NCBI RefSeq assembly: GCF_000718635.1
Contig: NZ_JOBF01000011.1
Location: 1 to 64,000 of the forward strand
Source: Streptomyces varsoviensis
GTDB lineage: Bacteria > Actinomycetota > Actinomycetes > Streptomycetales > Streptomycetaceae
Length of the DNA stretch: 64,000 bases
Direction: 5' to 3'
The translations under genes and the position numbers were made by a program. Shown one piece after another: positions 15,769 through 24,097 of this stretch; position 1 is the first letter of the stretch; every line of letters begins with the position of its first letter. The notes under the pieces are model-generated. The model did no database searches and had not been told where the DNA came from. It saw only the letters and a list, made by a program, of their open reading frames with translations.

Positions 15769-17406
15769 ATGCGCATCGGTATCGACGTCGGAGGCACCAA
15801 CACCGACGCCGCCCTGCTCGGGGACGACGACCGGGTGCTCGCGGCGGCCAAGTCGCCGACGACGGCGGACATCACGTCCGGCGTCATCGCGGCCGTCCGC
15901 GCCCTCGACGCGCCCGTCGAGTCCGTCACCGCCGTGATGATCGGCACCACCCACTTCCTCAACGCCCTCATCGAGGGCGCCCGGCTCGCGCCCGTCGCGG
16001 CCGTACGGCTCGGCCTGCCCGCCACGGCCGCGCTGCCGCCCATGACCGACTGGCCCGAACGGCAGCGCGCGGCCGTCGGCGGGCACGGCTACCTGTGCCA
16101 CGGCGGCCGGGAGTACGACGGCCGGCCGCTGTCGCCGCTGGACCCGGAGGAGCTGAGGCGGACCGCCGCCGACATCGCCGCCCGGGGGATCGGCTCCGTC
16201 GCGATCTCGGGCGTGTTCTCGCCCGTCGCCGAGGAGGACGAACGGCGCGCCGCGGACATCCTGCGCGCCGAACTCGGCGACGGCGTGCACTTCTCGCTCT
16301 CCCACGAGCTGGGCCGCGTCGGGCTGCTCGCCCGCGAGAACGCCACCATCGTCAACGCCGCCCTGCGCGACCTCGCCACCGTCATCGTCCGGTCCTTCGG
16401 CGAGGCCCTGGACACCCTGTCGATCACCGCGCCGTTCTTCCTGTCGCAGAACGACGGGACGCTGATGGACGTGGACTTCGCCCGTACGTACCCGGTGGCG
16501 ACCTTCGCGTCCGGGCCCACCAACTCCATGCGCGGCGCGGCCTTCCTGTCCGGGCTCGGGGACTGCGCCGTCGTCGACGTGGGCGGCACCACGGCCGACG
16601 TCGGCATCCTCGCGGGCGGCTTCCCGCGCGAGGCGGCGGGCGAGAGCGAGGCCGCCGGCATCCGCACCAACTTCCGCATCCCCGACGTGCTCTCCCTCGG
16701 CATCGGCGGCGGCTCCCACGTCTCCGACGCCGCCGAGACCGGCCCCCGCTCCGTCGGCTACCGGCTCACCGAGGACGCCCTGGTCTTCGGCGGCGACGTG
16801 CTGACCGCCACCGACCTCGCGGTCGCCGCGGGCCGCGCCGACATCGGCGACCGCGGCCGGGTCGCCCACCTGAGCCCGGAGTTCACCGACCGTGCCCTCG
16901 CGCGGATCGCCGAGCGGCTGGCGGAGAGCGTCGACCGGATGCGCACCTCGGCCGCGCCGCTGCCGGTCGTCGCCGTGGGCGGCGGCTCGATCCTCGTGCC
17001 CGGCGCCCTGCCCGGCTTCGACGACGTGCGCCGCCCCGGCCACTTCGACGTGGCCAACGCGGTCGGCGCCGCCATCGCGCAGGTCGGCGGCGAGGTCGAC
17101 CGGGTCTTCCAGGTGCCCGAGGGCCGCCGCGAGGCGGTGCTCGCCGAGGCCCGCGAGGAGGCCGCCGGCCGGGCCGAGGAGGCGGGCGCCCGGCCCGGCA
17201 GCGTACGGATCGTGGACATCGAGGAGGTGCCGCTCGCGTACCTGCCGGGCGGCGCGACGCGCATCCGCGTCAAGGCCGTCGGCGACCTCGACCTGGGCCG
17301 GCTCGGCGGCGCCCGATCCGGCCCCGAGCGACCCGACCCCGACCAGCCCGCCGCCCAACGGCCCGGCGGCGCCCAGCAGCACGACGGAGCGACCCCCCAT
17401 GCGTGA
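15769..17406 (+). CDS. hydantoinase/5-oxoprolinase family protein (HyuA-like)
   Basis: A 545-residue ASKHA-fold protein of the ATP-dependent hydantoinase A/oxoprolinase family. RIGIDVGGTNTDAALL is the N-terminal phosphate loop, GTTHFLNALIEG and ENATIVNAAL are family blocks, and VVDVGGTTADVGIL the second phosphate loop, followed by GIGGGSHV. No HyuB subunit gene is adjacent. It overlaps the DUF917 gene by 8 bp, so the two act together; these families pair in catabolism of hydantoin-like rings. The C-terminal 30 residues are Pro/Gln-rich and unconserved. ATG 15769 starts the conserved domain. Confidence 0.85.
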   Translation: MRIGIDVGGTNTDAALLGDDDRVLAAAKSPTTADITSGVIAAVRALDAPVESVTAVMIGTTHFLNALIEGARLAPVAAVRLGLPATAALPPMTDWPERQRAAVGGHGYLCHGGREYDGRPLSPLDPEELRRTAADIAARGIGSVAISGVFSPVAEEDERRAADILRAELGDGVHFSLSHELGRVGLLARENATIVNAALRDLATVIVRSFGEALDTLSITAPFFLSQNDGTLMDVDFARTYPVATFASGPTNSMRGAAFLSGLGDCAVVDVGGTTADVGILAGGFPREAAGESEAAGIRTNFRIPDVLSLGIGGGSHVSDAAETGPRSVGYRLTEDALVFGGDVLTATDLAVAAGRADIGDRGRVAHLSPEFTDRALARIAERLAESVDRMRTSAAPLPVVAVGGGSILVPGALPGFDDVRRPGHFDVANAVGAAIAQVGGEVDRVFQVPEGRREAVLAEAREEAAGRAEEAGARPGSVRIVDIEEVPLAYLPGGATRIRVKAVGDLDLGRLGGARSGPERPDPDQPAAQRPGGAQQHDGATPHA

Positions 17407-18508
17407 GATCACCCTCGACGTCCTCGACGACATCGCCCGCGGCGCCGGCATCCTCGGCACCGGGGGCGGCGGCGACCCGTACATCGGCCAACTGCTCGCC
17501 CGCGAGGCCATCCGCGAACACGGCCCAGTACCCGTCGTCGCCATCGAGGACGTGCCCGCCGACGCGACCGTCGTGCCGGTCGCCGGCATGGGCGCCCCCA
17601 CCGTGCTCCTGGAACGCGTCCCCAACGGCGGCGAGGAACTCACCGCCCTGCGCGCCCTGGAGAAGCACCTCGGCCGCCCCGCCACCCACATCACGCCCAT
17701 CGAGATCGGCGGCGTCAACTCGATGCTGCCCATCGCCTGCGCCGCCGCCGCGGGACTGCCCATCGTCGACGGCGATGCGATGGGGCGCGCCTTCCCCGAA
17801 CTCCAGATGGTGCTCCCCGGCCTCATCGGCGTCTCCAACTCGCCGATGGCGCTCGCCGACGACAAGGGCAACACCATCGTCGTCGAGGCCGTCGACAACC
17901 ACGCCGCCGAGCGCATCGCCCGCGCCGTGTGCGTGGAACTCGGCTGCCAGATCTCCTGCGCGGACACGGTGCTCCGCGGCGACCAGCTCGCCGACGGCCT
18001 CGTACCGGCGACGCTCACGCTGGCCGGACGGCTCGGCGCGGCGGTCCGCGAGGCGCGCGCCGCGCACACCGACCCGGTGGCCGCCGCCCGCGCCATGCTG
18101 TCCGGCATCCCCCTGCTCACCGGCAAGGTCGTCGACGTCGTCCGGCGCACCGAGGGCGGCTTCGCGCGCGGCCGGGCCCGGCTGGAGGGCATCGGCGACG
18201 ACGCGGGCCGGGTGCTCGAACTCGACTTCCAGAACGAGCACCTGCTCGCCACGCGGGACGGGGTGACCGTCGCGACGACCCCGGACCTGATCTGCGTCCT
18301 GGACAGCGAGACGGGCTCGCCCGTCACCACCGAGGGGCTCCGCTACGGCCTGCGCGTCAGCGTCCTCGCCGCTCGCTGCGACCCGCGCTGGATCTCGCCG
18401 GGCGGCCTCGCCCTCACCGGGCCGCGCTACTTCGGCTACGACGTGGACTACCTGCCGTTCGGGGAGGAGGCCCGTACGAGCTTCGGGGAGGAGGCCCGCA
18501 CGAGCTGA
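17399..18508 (+). CDS. DUF917 / S-methyl-thiohydantoin desulfurase-like protein
   Basis: A 369-residue member of the DUF917 family. LDDIARGAGILGTGGGGDPY at the N-terminus and GMGAPTVLLER, PIEIGGVNSMLPI and PIVDGDAMGRAFPELQM are clear family blocks. Family members are linked to (thio)hydantoin metabolism; the renaming to S-methyl-thiohydantoin desulfurase is the only function I know of, and the substrate here is not certain. It is translationally coupled to the hyuA-like gene (8-bp overlap). The C-terminus ends with an exact octapeptide duplication, FGEEARTS twice, beyond the conserved domain. Confidence 0.8.
   Translation: MREITLDVLDDIARGAGILGTGGGGDPYIGQLLAREAIREHGPVPVVAIEDVPADATVVPVAGMGAPTVLLERVPNGGEELTALRALEKHLGRPATHITPIEIGGVNSMLPIACAAAAGLPIVDGDAMGRAFPELQMVLPGLIGVSNSPMALADDKGNTIVVEAVDNHAAERIARAVCVELGCQISCADTVLRGDQLADGLVPATLTLAGRLGAAVREARAAHTDPVAAARAMLSGIPLLTGKVVDVVRRTEGGFARGRARLEGIGDDAGRVLELDFQNEHLLATRDGVTVATTPDLICVLDSETGSPVTTEGLRYGLRVSVLAARCDPRWISPGGLALTGPRYFGYDVDYLPFGEEARTSFGEEARTS
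18458..18505 (+). repeat. 24-bp duplication at the DUF917 C-terminus
   Basis: Two 24-bp copies differing at one base (CGT/CGC) sit immediately before the TGA at 18506. Both code FGEEARTS. Confidence 0.92.
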
Positions 18509-18727
18509 GGCCGCGAGCCGGGTCCGAGCGCCGAGCCTGCGTACCGAGCCGGCGTACTGGGGCCGAGCGCCGGAGCGTCGGGCCAGGGCCGCCCGTCTCC
18601 GGCGCACTTCCGGCCAATTCCGCCGACTTCGCGCATTCCGGCGGACGGTACGGCCGTACTCCGCCACAATCGACGCGCTCCGTGCTGCGGACCGGCAGCC
18701 ACGAGCATCGTGGACGGGGGCGCGCCG

Positions 18728-20323
18728 ATGTCCGAGGAATACAAGGGACGCGAGGAATACAAGGGACGCGAGGAATCCAAGGGTCACGCGGAATCCAAGG
18801 GTCACGCGGAGTACGACTACATCGTCGTCGGCGCGGGGTCGGCCGGCTGCGTGATCGCCGCGCGGCTGACGGAGGACCCGGACCGTACGGTGCTGCTGAT
18901 CGAGGCGGGGCCGCCGGACACCAAGCCGGAGCTGCTGGCGCCCACCGCCTGGCCCGCCCTCGGCGGCACCGAGGTCGACCACGGCTACGTCACCGTGGCG
19001 CAGCGGGGCATGGGCGGCGCGGCGCACCCGTACCCGCGCGGCCGGACGCTGGGCGGCTCCAGCGCCATCAACGCGATGGTGTTCCTGCGCGGGCACCGCG
19101 CGGACTACGACCGCTGGGCGGCGGCCGGCTGCACGGGCTGGGGGTACGACGCGGTGCTGCCCAGCTTCCGGCGCATGGAGACCGTGGCGGGCAAGGACCC
19201 CGCGTACCGCGGCGACAGCGGACCCATGCGGCCCGCGCCGTCGGAGGACGTTCACCCGCTGTCCCAGGTCTTCGTCGAGGCGGCGGTGGCCGCCGGCCAC
19301 CCGGAGACCGACGACTTCAACGGCGCCCGCCAGGAAGGCGCGGGCCGCCACGACCTGACCATCGTCGACGGCCGGCGGCAGAGCGCGGCGAGCGGCTACC
19401 TCCATCCGGTAAGCGCCCGCCGGCCCGGCCTGACCGTGACGACCGACTCGCGCGCGTACCGCCTGCTGCTCGACCACGACCGGTGCACGGGCGTGGAGTT
19501 CGAACGCCGCGGCGAGACCGTTCGGGCGTACGCCCGCGCCGAGGTGATCGTGAGCGCCGGGGCCGTCGACTCGCCGCGGCTGCTCCTGCTGTCCGGCATC
19601 GGCCCCGCCGACGAGCTGCGCGCCACGCGCGTCCCCGTCCGCCACGACCTGCCCGGCGTCGGCCGCAACCTGAACGACCACCTCATGTGCGGCGTCGTGT
19701 ACGAGACGGCCCGGCCGGTACCGGTTCCCCGCGCCAACCTCGCGGAGACCTCCCTGCTGTGGCGCAGCGACCCGGCCCTGCCGGGCCCCGACATGCAGTT
19801 GATGTTCATGCACGTGCCGATGGCCCCGCCGGAGCGGCCCGCCCCCGCGCGCGGCTTCACCGTCGGCGTCTCCACCACCGTCCCCGCGAGCCGCGGCTCG
19901 GTCCGCCTCGCCTCCGCCGACCCCGCCGCCCCGCCGCTCATCGACCCCGCCTATCTGGCGGCCGAACCGGACGTACGGCGCATGCTGCACGGCATCGCCA
20001 TGGCCCGGGACATCGTCGCCCGCGCCCCCTTCGCCCCCTGGCGCGAGCGCGAGGTTTATCCCGGAGCGGACATCACCGACGAGCCGTCCCTGCGCGCCTT
20101 CCTGGCCGAGGCCGCCGGCCCGTACTTCCACGCCTCGGGCACCTGCGCCATGGGCATCGGCGCCGACGCCGTGGTCACCCCGGACCTGCGGGTACGCGGC
20201 CTCGCCGGGCTCCGGGTCGCCGACGCCTCCGTGATGCCGACGATCGTCTCCGTCAACACCAACGCCGCCGCCATCATGATCGGCGAGAAGGCGGCCGAAC
20301 TGCTCCGCCGGGACGCGGGGTAG
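18728..20323 (+). CDS. GMC-family FAD-dependent oxidoreductase
   Basis: A 531-residue flavoenzyme related to choline dehydrogenases and alcohol oxidases. The FAD-binding DYIVVGAGSAGCVIAARL and LLIEAGP, GMC signature 1 (GRTLGGSSAINAMVF) and signature 2 (GAVDSPRLLLLSGIGP) are present. Catalytic His is in YFHASGTCAMG and the Asn in SVNTNAAAIMIGE. The substrate alcohol is unknown; the preceding hyuA/DUF917 pair, 219 bp away, may be functionally linked. ATG 18728 is preferred (GGGGG 9-13 nt upstream) over GTG 18710. The N-terminus carries four hexapeptide repeats before the Rossmann strand. The 3' end overlaps the convergent regulator gene by 50 bp. Confidence 0.88.
   Translation: MSEEYKGREEYKGREESKGHAESKGHAEYDYIVVGAGSAGCVIAARLTEDPDRTVLLIEAGPPDTKPELLAPTAWPALGGTEVDHGYVTVAQRGMGGAAHPYPRGRTLGGSSAINAMVFLRGHRADYDRWAAAGCTGWGYDAVLPSFRRMETVAGKDPAYRGDSGPMRPAPSEDVHPLSQVFVEAAVAAGHPETDDFNGARQEGAGRHDLTIVDGRRQSAASGYLHPVSARRPGLTVTTDSRAYRLLLDHDRCTGVEFERRGETVRAYARAEVIVSAGAVDSPRLLLLSGIGPADELRATRVPVRHDLPGVGRNLNDHLMCGVVYETARPVPVPRANLAETSLLWRSDPALPGPDMQLMFMHVPMAPPERPAPARGFTVGVSTTVPASRGSVRLASADPAAPPLIDPAYLAAEPDVRRMLHGIAMARDIVARAPFAPWREREVYPGADITDEPSLRAFLAEAAGPYFHASGTCAMGIGADAVVTPDLRVRGLAGLRVADASVMPTIVSVNTNAAAIMIGEKAAELLRRDAG
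18737..18808 (+). repeat. 18-bp repeats at GMC oxidoreductase N-terminus
   Basis: Two identical GAATACAAGGGACGCGAG units (EYKGRE) are followed by two identical GAATCCAAGGGTCACGCG units (ESKGHA), four 18-bp units in all. The pairwise identity indicates two successive duplications. Confidence 0.92.
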
Positions 20324-21359
20324 CGCCGGGGGCCCACCCCGGCGAGCGCCCGGGCACCGCGGTGGAGGCGTCGAGGAGGGACCGGCCCGCGGGCGTGAGG
20401 GTGTGCAGGGCGGTGTTGTGGTGGCGGGCCACGGCGGTCAGGCCCGCCGTGCGCAGGACGGTGGCGTGTTCGCTGGCGCTGGCCGGGGCCACGCCGGTGC
20501 GGACGGCCAGCTCGGTGGTGGTACAGCCGGGGTGGTCCGCGATGGCGGCCAGGACGTTGGCGCGGGTGCGCCCGAGCAGGGCGCTCAGGGAGTGCGGCAC
20601 GCCCGAGAGCGCCGCGGCCGTACGGGCCGGGGACAGCGCGGGCCGGTCCCCGTCGTGCAGCGGGAACGTCAGCCAGGGCTGGGGCTCGGCCCAGGCGTTG
20701 ACGACCGAGTGGGAGGGCCGGAACAGGGACGGGATCAGCAGCAGCCCCCGGCCGTCGAGCCGGATGTCGCCGCTGTGTCCGAGGGCGGAGGTGGCCTCCA
20801 AGACCGGTGCGCGCCACCGGAGGTGACGGGGGCTCAGTCGGCTCAGCAGCCCCTCCACGCCATGGTCGGCGAGATGGCGCAGCCGCACACCGCGGTCGGC
20901 GTGGGCCAGTTGCTCGATGTGCGGCCAGTAGGGCGCGATGACCTCGGCGTGCACATCCGCCAGGGTGTCGACCAGGCCCTGGAACAGCGCCGGCTCTTCG
21001 GCGATGCGGCTGGTCCAGGAAGGCACCCGGCGCTGGAGCCGCGCCCACCCCGCCAAGTCCTCGCGCAGATAGCCGGCCGGGGCGGCGCGTACCGCCTCCA
21101 GCGCGTCCTGCGGGGAGGCGGGCTCGACGGAGATGAAGATGTCCGGCGACCAGCCCGCCGCCGGGTTCAGTTCGAGGAGCCGGCGCGCCCGGGGGCCGAG
21201 CCGCGTGCGGGCGTGCCGACGCCAGGCGTCGAACCGCACGGGGTGGCTGGCGTCCTGTAGCGCCCGGAGCGCCAGAGCCAGTTCCACCAGCGGAGACGGG
21301 CCGGTCGCCAGCCGTGTGCGGGCTATGTCCTCGGCCGTGAAGTGAATGCGGTAGACCAC
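20274..21359 (-). CDS. ArsR-like winged-helix transcriptional regulator
   Basis: A 361-residue protein. The C-terminal winged helix-turn-helix is near residues 260-330 (RTRANVLAAIADHPGCTTTE, VRTGVAPASASEHATVLRTA, LHTLTPAGRSLL). The N-terminal 240 residues (VYRIHFTAEDIARTRLATGP start) match the large sensor region of the Streptomyces ArsR-like/DUF5937 group; ligand unknown. It starts with GTG 21359. It is convergent with, and overlaps by 50 bp, the GMC oxidoreductase, so transcription of each could interfere with the other. Confidence 0.8.
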   Translation of the reverse strand: MVYRIHFTAEDIARTRLATGPSPLVELALALRALQDASHPVRFDAWRRHARTRLGPRARRLLELNPAAGWSPDIFISVEPASPQDALEAVRAAPAGYLREDLAGWARLQRRVPSWTSRIAEEPALFQGLVDTLADVHAEVIAPYWPHIEQLAHADRGVRLRHLADHGVEGLLSRLSPRHLRWRAPVLEATSALGHSGDIRLDGRGLLLIPSLFRPSHSVVNAWAEPQPWLTFPLHDGDRPALSPARTAAALSGVPHSLSALLGRTRANVLAAIADHPGCTTTELAVRTGVAPASASEHATVLRTAGLTAVARHHNTALHTLTPAGRSLLDASTAVPGRSPGWAPGATPRPGGAVRPPSRRS

Positions 21360-21542
21360 GCTCTTCCAACCCCCGTTTTTCGCACAAACCAGAGGCGATT
21401 CTTCCGGGATGCCGTTCTTCGGGCCAGAGCGAAACAGGTCGAGTAGCGCCGTGCGTGGGACGGAGGATGAGCGCGAGACGGCCGGCGCGGCGGCGGTACG
21501 TTCGCCGACGCCGGCGGAAGCAAGGGAAGAAGGGGTTGAACC

Positions 21543-21953
21543 ATGCGCAACAGGCTCAAGGTCGTATCGCTGACGTCGGCCGGACTGCTGTTCGCGAGCG
21601 GCATGACCGCCGTGACGATGGGCTCGGCGGCTGCCTCCGACACCTCCGTAGCACGCAAGTGCACGGTGTCCGCGCCGCGCTTCACGAGTTCCCCGGGGAC
21701 CAGCAGCAAGGACCCCGCGTTCTGGCCCGCCCGCGGCACGTACGCCAAGACCACCACACGGTGTGCGGACATCAACGTGAAGCTGGACAAGACCCGCAAT
21801 GTGCGGACCTGCTTCAAGAAGACGGGCTGCAGCCGCTACCGGAAGCTGACCGCCGGCAAGTGGGGGCTCGCCGCCGAGAATGTGAAGGACAACGTCCCGT
21901 TCTACTTGCAGTTCGAGGGAACGAGCAAGGCCACCGGATTGATCGACTACTGA
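21543..21953 (+). CDS. small secreted protein, unknown function
   Basis: A 136-residue protein with a clear Sec signal peptide (MRNRLKVVSLTSAGLLFASG to about AAAS, residue 32). The mature part of about 104 residues is basic and has four cysteines (KCTV, RCAD, TCFKK, GCSR), suggesting two disulfides. No domain is recognised. Start supported by AAGGGG 8 nt upstream. It is monocistronic and ends before a strong hairpin terminator at 22000. Confidence 0.75.
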   Translation: MRNRLKVVSLTSAGLLFASGMTAVTMGSAAASDTSVARKCTVSAPRFTSSPGTSSKDPAFWPARGTYAKTTTRCADINVKLDKTRNVRTCFKKTGCSRYRKLTAGKWGLAAENVKDNVPFYLQFEGTSKATGLIDY

Positions 21954-21999
21954 GGGTCTGAGGGTCCGAGGGCCCGAGGCGTAGGGGCGGGGCCGGGCT

Positions 22000-22034
22000 C
22001 CCGTCTGCCGGACGGATGACGTCCGGCAGACGGG
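22000..22034. terminator. strong hairpin between convergent genes
   Basis: A perfect 14-bp inverted repeat (CCCGTCTGCCGGAC / GTCCGGCAGACGGG) with a 7-nt loop lies between the ends of the secreted-protein gene (21953) and the baeRF2 gene (22163), serving both as an intrinsic-like terminator. No U-tract, as usual in Streptomyces. Confidence 0.8.
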
Positions 22035-22142
22035 ACGTACCGGACCGGACCGGGTTTGGGCTGGTACGGGCCGGACCGGGCTGGGCCGGGGCGATCCCAG
22101 TCCGTGGAGCGCCGCCCCGGTCCGTGGAGCCCCGCCGCAGCT

Positions 22143-22175
22143 CTGGAGGTCAGCCCTGGAGGTCAGCCCTGGAGG
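22143..22175 (-). repeat. 13-bp tandem repeat spanning the baeRF2 stop codon
   Basis: On the minus strand CCTCCAGGGCTGA is repeated 13 bp apart, with a partial third copy. The first copy contains the stop codon (22163-22165) and the second a spare TGA at 22150-22152. Confidence 0.75.
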
Positions 22176-23317
22176 GCGGGTTCCGTCCAGCGCAGGACCG
22201 CTCCGAGGCCGCCCGCCGGGACGTCGGCGGGGTCGTTGACCACGACGGCGTCCGCGCCGCTCGCCACCGCCGCGCGTACCAGCGCGTCGTCGGCGCGCGC
22301 CGAGGCCGGGCTCACCTCGCCGAGGTACTGGAGGTCCGAGGAGCGCACACCCACCTGGTGGGGGTCCGGGCCGACCCAGACCTCGCGGGGCGCGTCCGAG
22401 CCGTGCGGGCCCAGGATCAGCGTCGCTATCCGGTGCTCCCGCGCGGCCTCGACCAGCGCCGGGACGCCCGCCGCCGCGTACGGGGCGGTGCCGCCCACGG
22501 GCTCCGCGCCCGCGTGGAAGCGGTCCATGGCCGCGGCGGCCCGCTCGGCCTCGAAACCGGCCAGGACCTGGGCGAGGTCCCGCTCCAGCAGCGCGTTGTG
22601 CGCGGACTCCGGCCCCCGGCCGCCGTGTTCGCTCTCGTAGGTCACCGCCCGCACCTGCTCGGGGAGCTTGTCGTGTACGGCCCTGCGCTCTCGGACGTCA
22701 CCGGTCAGCAGCAGCACATCGGCGCCGCTCTCCTCGAACGCCTCGGCCGCCGCGTCGGCGATCTCGCCGGCGTTGTGCTCCCAGGTGTTCTCCACCCTGT
22801 TCTGGAAGTGGCGTTCGGACCAGTCGGCCGAGGCGGTGCGGTGGATCGGCCAGTCGGCGCCGCTGACCCCGCCGGCCTCGGCGCGCTCCCCGCCGCCGCT
22901 CCCGGCCGCGCGCAGCACGAAGTCCGCCCCCGTACGGTCCACCGAGACGACGAGGCAGACCGGCGCCTCGCCGACCGTCTCGACCAGCGGGGTGAGCCGG
23001 GGGAGCGGCCCCCACTCCGCGAACGGCGCGGACGGCGCGCCGGGGAGCGGCACATCGAGCACGACATCGCCGTCCGCCGCGAACAGGGCCCGGCCGGCCG
23101 ATGCCGTCGTGCCCTCCTCGCCCGCCTCCGTCAGCCGGTCCTGGACCGCCCGCACCGTCGCGTCGTCCGCCCCCTGCTCCCGCAGTTCGGCGGCGGTGGC
23201 GCGGGCCGCCAGCTCCTGGCGCTTCTCCGCGTCCTCGGTGTTGTGCGTGGTGTCGACATAGACCGACGCCCAGGGGCCCGGCCGGTCGCCGAGCGGCTTG
23301 AGGAATGAGAGTTGCAT
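22163..23317 (-). CDS. baeRF2-type eRF1-like protein (Rv2629 family)
   Basis: A 384-residue protein. The N-terminus FLKPLGDRPGPWASVYVDTT and NTEDAEKRQELAAR, and the C-terminal ribosomal L7Ae-like portion (AAVASGADAVVVNDPADV) match the bacterial eRF1-like family 2, to which mycobacterial Rv2629 belongs. The family is thought to act at the ribosome or on peptidyl-tRNA, often under stress or hypoxia; no substrate is proven for this member. The start at 23317 has GAGGAGGAAGT upstream and excludes unrelated in-frame sequence running to 23893. Divergent from the DUF2795 gene. Confidence 0.82.
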   Translation of the reverse strand: MQLSFLKPLGDRPGPWASVYVDTTHNTEDAEKRQELAARATAAELREQGADDATVRAVQDRLTEAGEEGTTASAGRALFAADGDVVLDVPLPGAPSAPFAEWGPLPRLTPLVETVGEAPVCLVVSVDRTGADFVLRAAGSGGGERAEAGGVSGADWPIHRTASADWSERHFQNRVENTWEHNAGEIADAAAEAFEESGADVLLLTGDVRERRAVHDKLPEQVRAVTYESEHGGRGPESAHNALLERDLAQVLAGFEAERAAAAMDRFHAGAEPVGGTAPYAAAGVPALVEAAREHRIATLILGPHGSDAPREVWVGPDPHQVGVRSSDLQYLGEVSPASARADDALVRAAVASGADAVVVNDPADVPAGGLGAVLRWTEPALQG

Positions 23318-23621
23318 GGCACTTCCTCCTCGATATTTCCGGATGCGTCTTCCAGCTCCCTCGACGCCTGTTCCAGCGCCGTCACGAGTTCCCTTTCTCG
23401 ATCCACTGCAACACATGTGTGTGGGAATGCCCACAGATCCCGCCCCGCGCCCGCCGCCGCCCCGCGCGCACCGCCAGATGTTGAAAGTCTCCGGCGCGCC
23501 TGTTAAGCCGGAAGGGTGAGAAGCGGGGCCCCGGTTCCGTAACACGATGGGCCGGCGCCCCGGCGGAAGCCGAAGCCGACCGGTGTATCGGGCATATGCG
23601 CCCGCACCCCAGGAGGCGAGA

Positions 23622-24056
23622 ATGGCCATGCAGCATGGCTCGGACAAGACCGGTCCCGTGCGGGACGACATGATGAAGAAGCAATTGCGCGGCGAATTGA
23701 ACGCCGACAGGTGGCTGCGCACCGACGAGGAGCACGAACTCCAGCCCTCCGGCGAGGACCAGCCGGCCGTCGCCCGCGACCCCGCCGACGAATTCGAGGG
23801 CGGCGTCTCCGCCGATACGGGCGTACCCGACGGCATGACCGAACGCGATGTCGCGATCCGCTCCGACCTCGCCCGCCACCTCGGCCGCGGCATCTACCCG
23901 GCCGACCGCTCCGCCGTCCTGGCCTCCCTGCGCGAACACCACGCCCCGGACCGGCTGGTCGACCTCGCCGAACGGCTCCCCGAAAACGGGCGCTACGAGA
24001 ATGTCCAGGCCATCGCCGCCTCCCTCGGCCTCGCCACCGAACACGGCCGCCCCTGA
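23622..24056 (+). CDS. DUF2795-containing protein
   Basis: A 144-residue acidic, probably soluble protein. The C-terminal region (about 75-135: IRSDLARHLGRGIYPADRSA, LVDLAERLPENGRYENVQAI) is the DUF2795 fold, a small helical domain of unknown function common in Streptomyces stress-type loci. The N-terminal half (DKTGPVRDDMMKKQLRGELN) is also typical of these proteins. Start ATG 23622 follows AGGAGG by 5 nt. Its end is only 41 bp from the convergent dehydrogenase stop. Confidence 0.8.
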   Translation: MAMQHGSDKTGPVRDDMMKKQLRGELNADRWLRTDEEHELQPSGEDQPAVARDPADEFEGGVSADTGVPDGMTERDVAIRSDLARHLGRGIYPADRSAVLASLREHHAPDRLVDLAERLPENGRYENVQAIAASLGLATEHGRP

Positions 24057-24097
24057 CAAACGGCTGCGCCGGGCGGTGCACCCAAGAGGCGGCCGGC

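Noticed and set aside
15565..20131. Long antisense frames opposite hyuA, DUF917 and GMC genes
   Set aside because: Sense genes have clear motifs and couplings; antisense products are low complexity.
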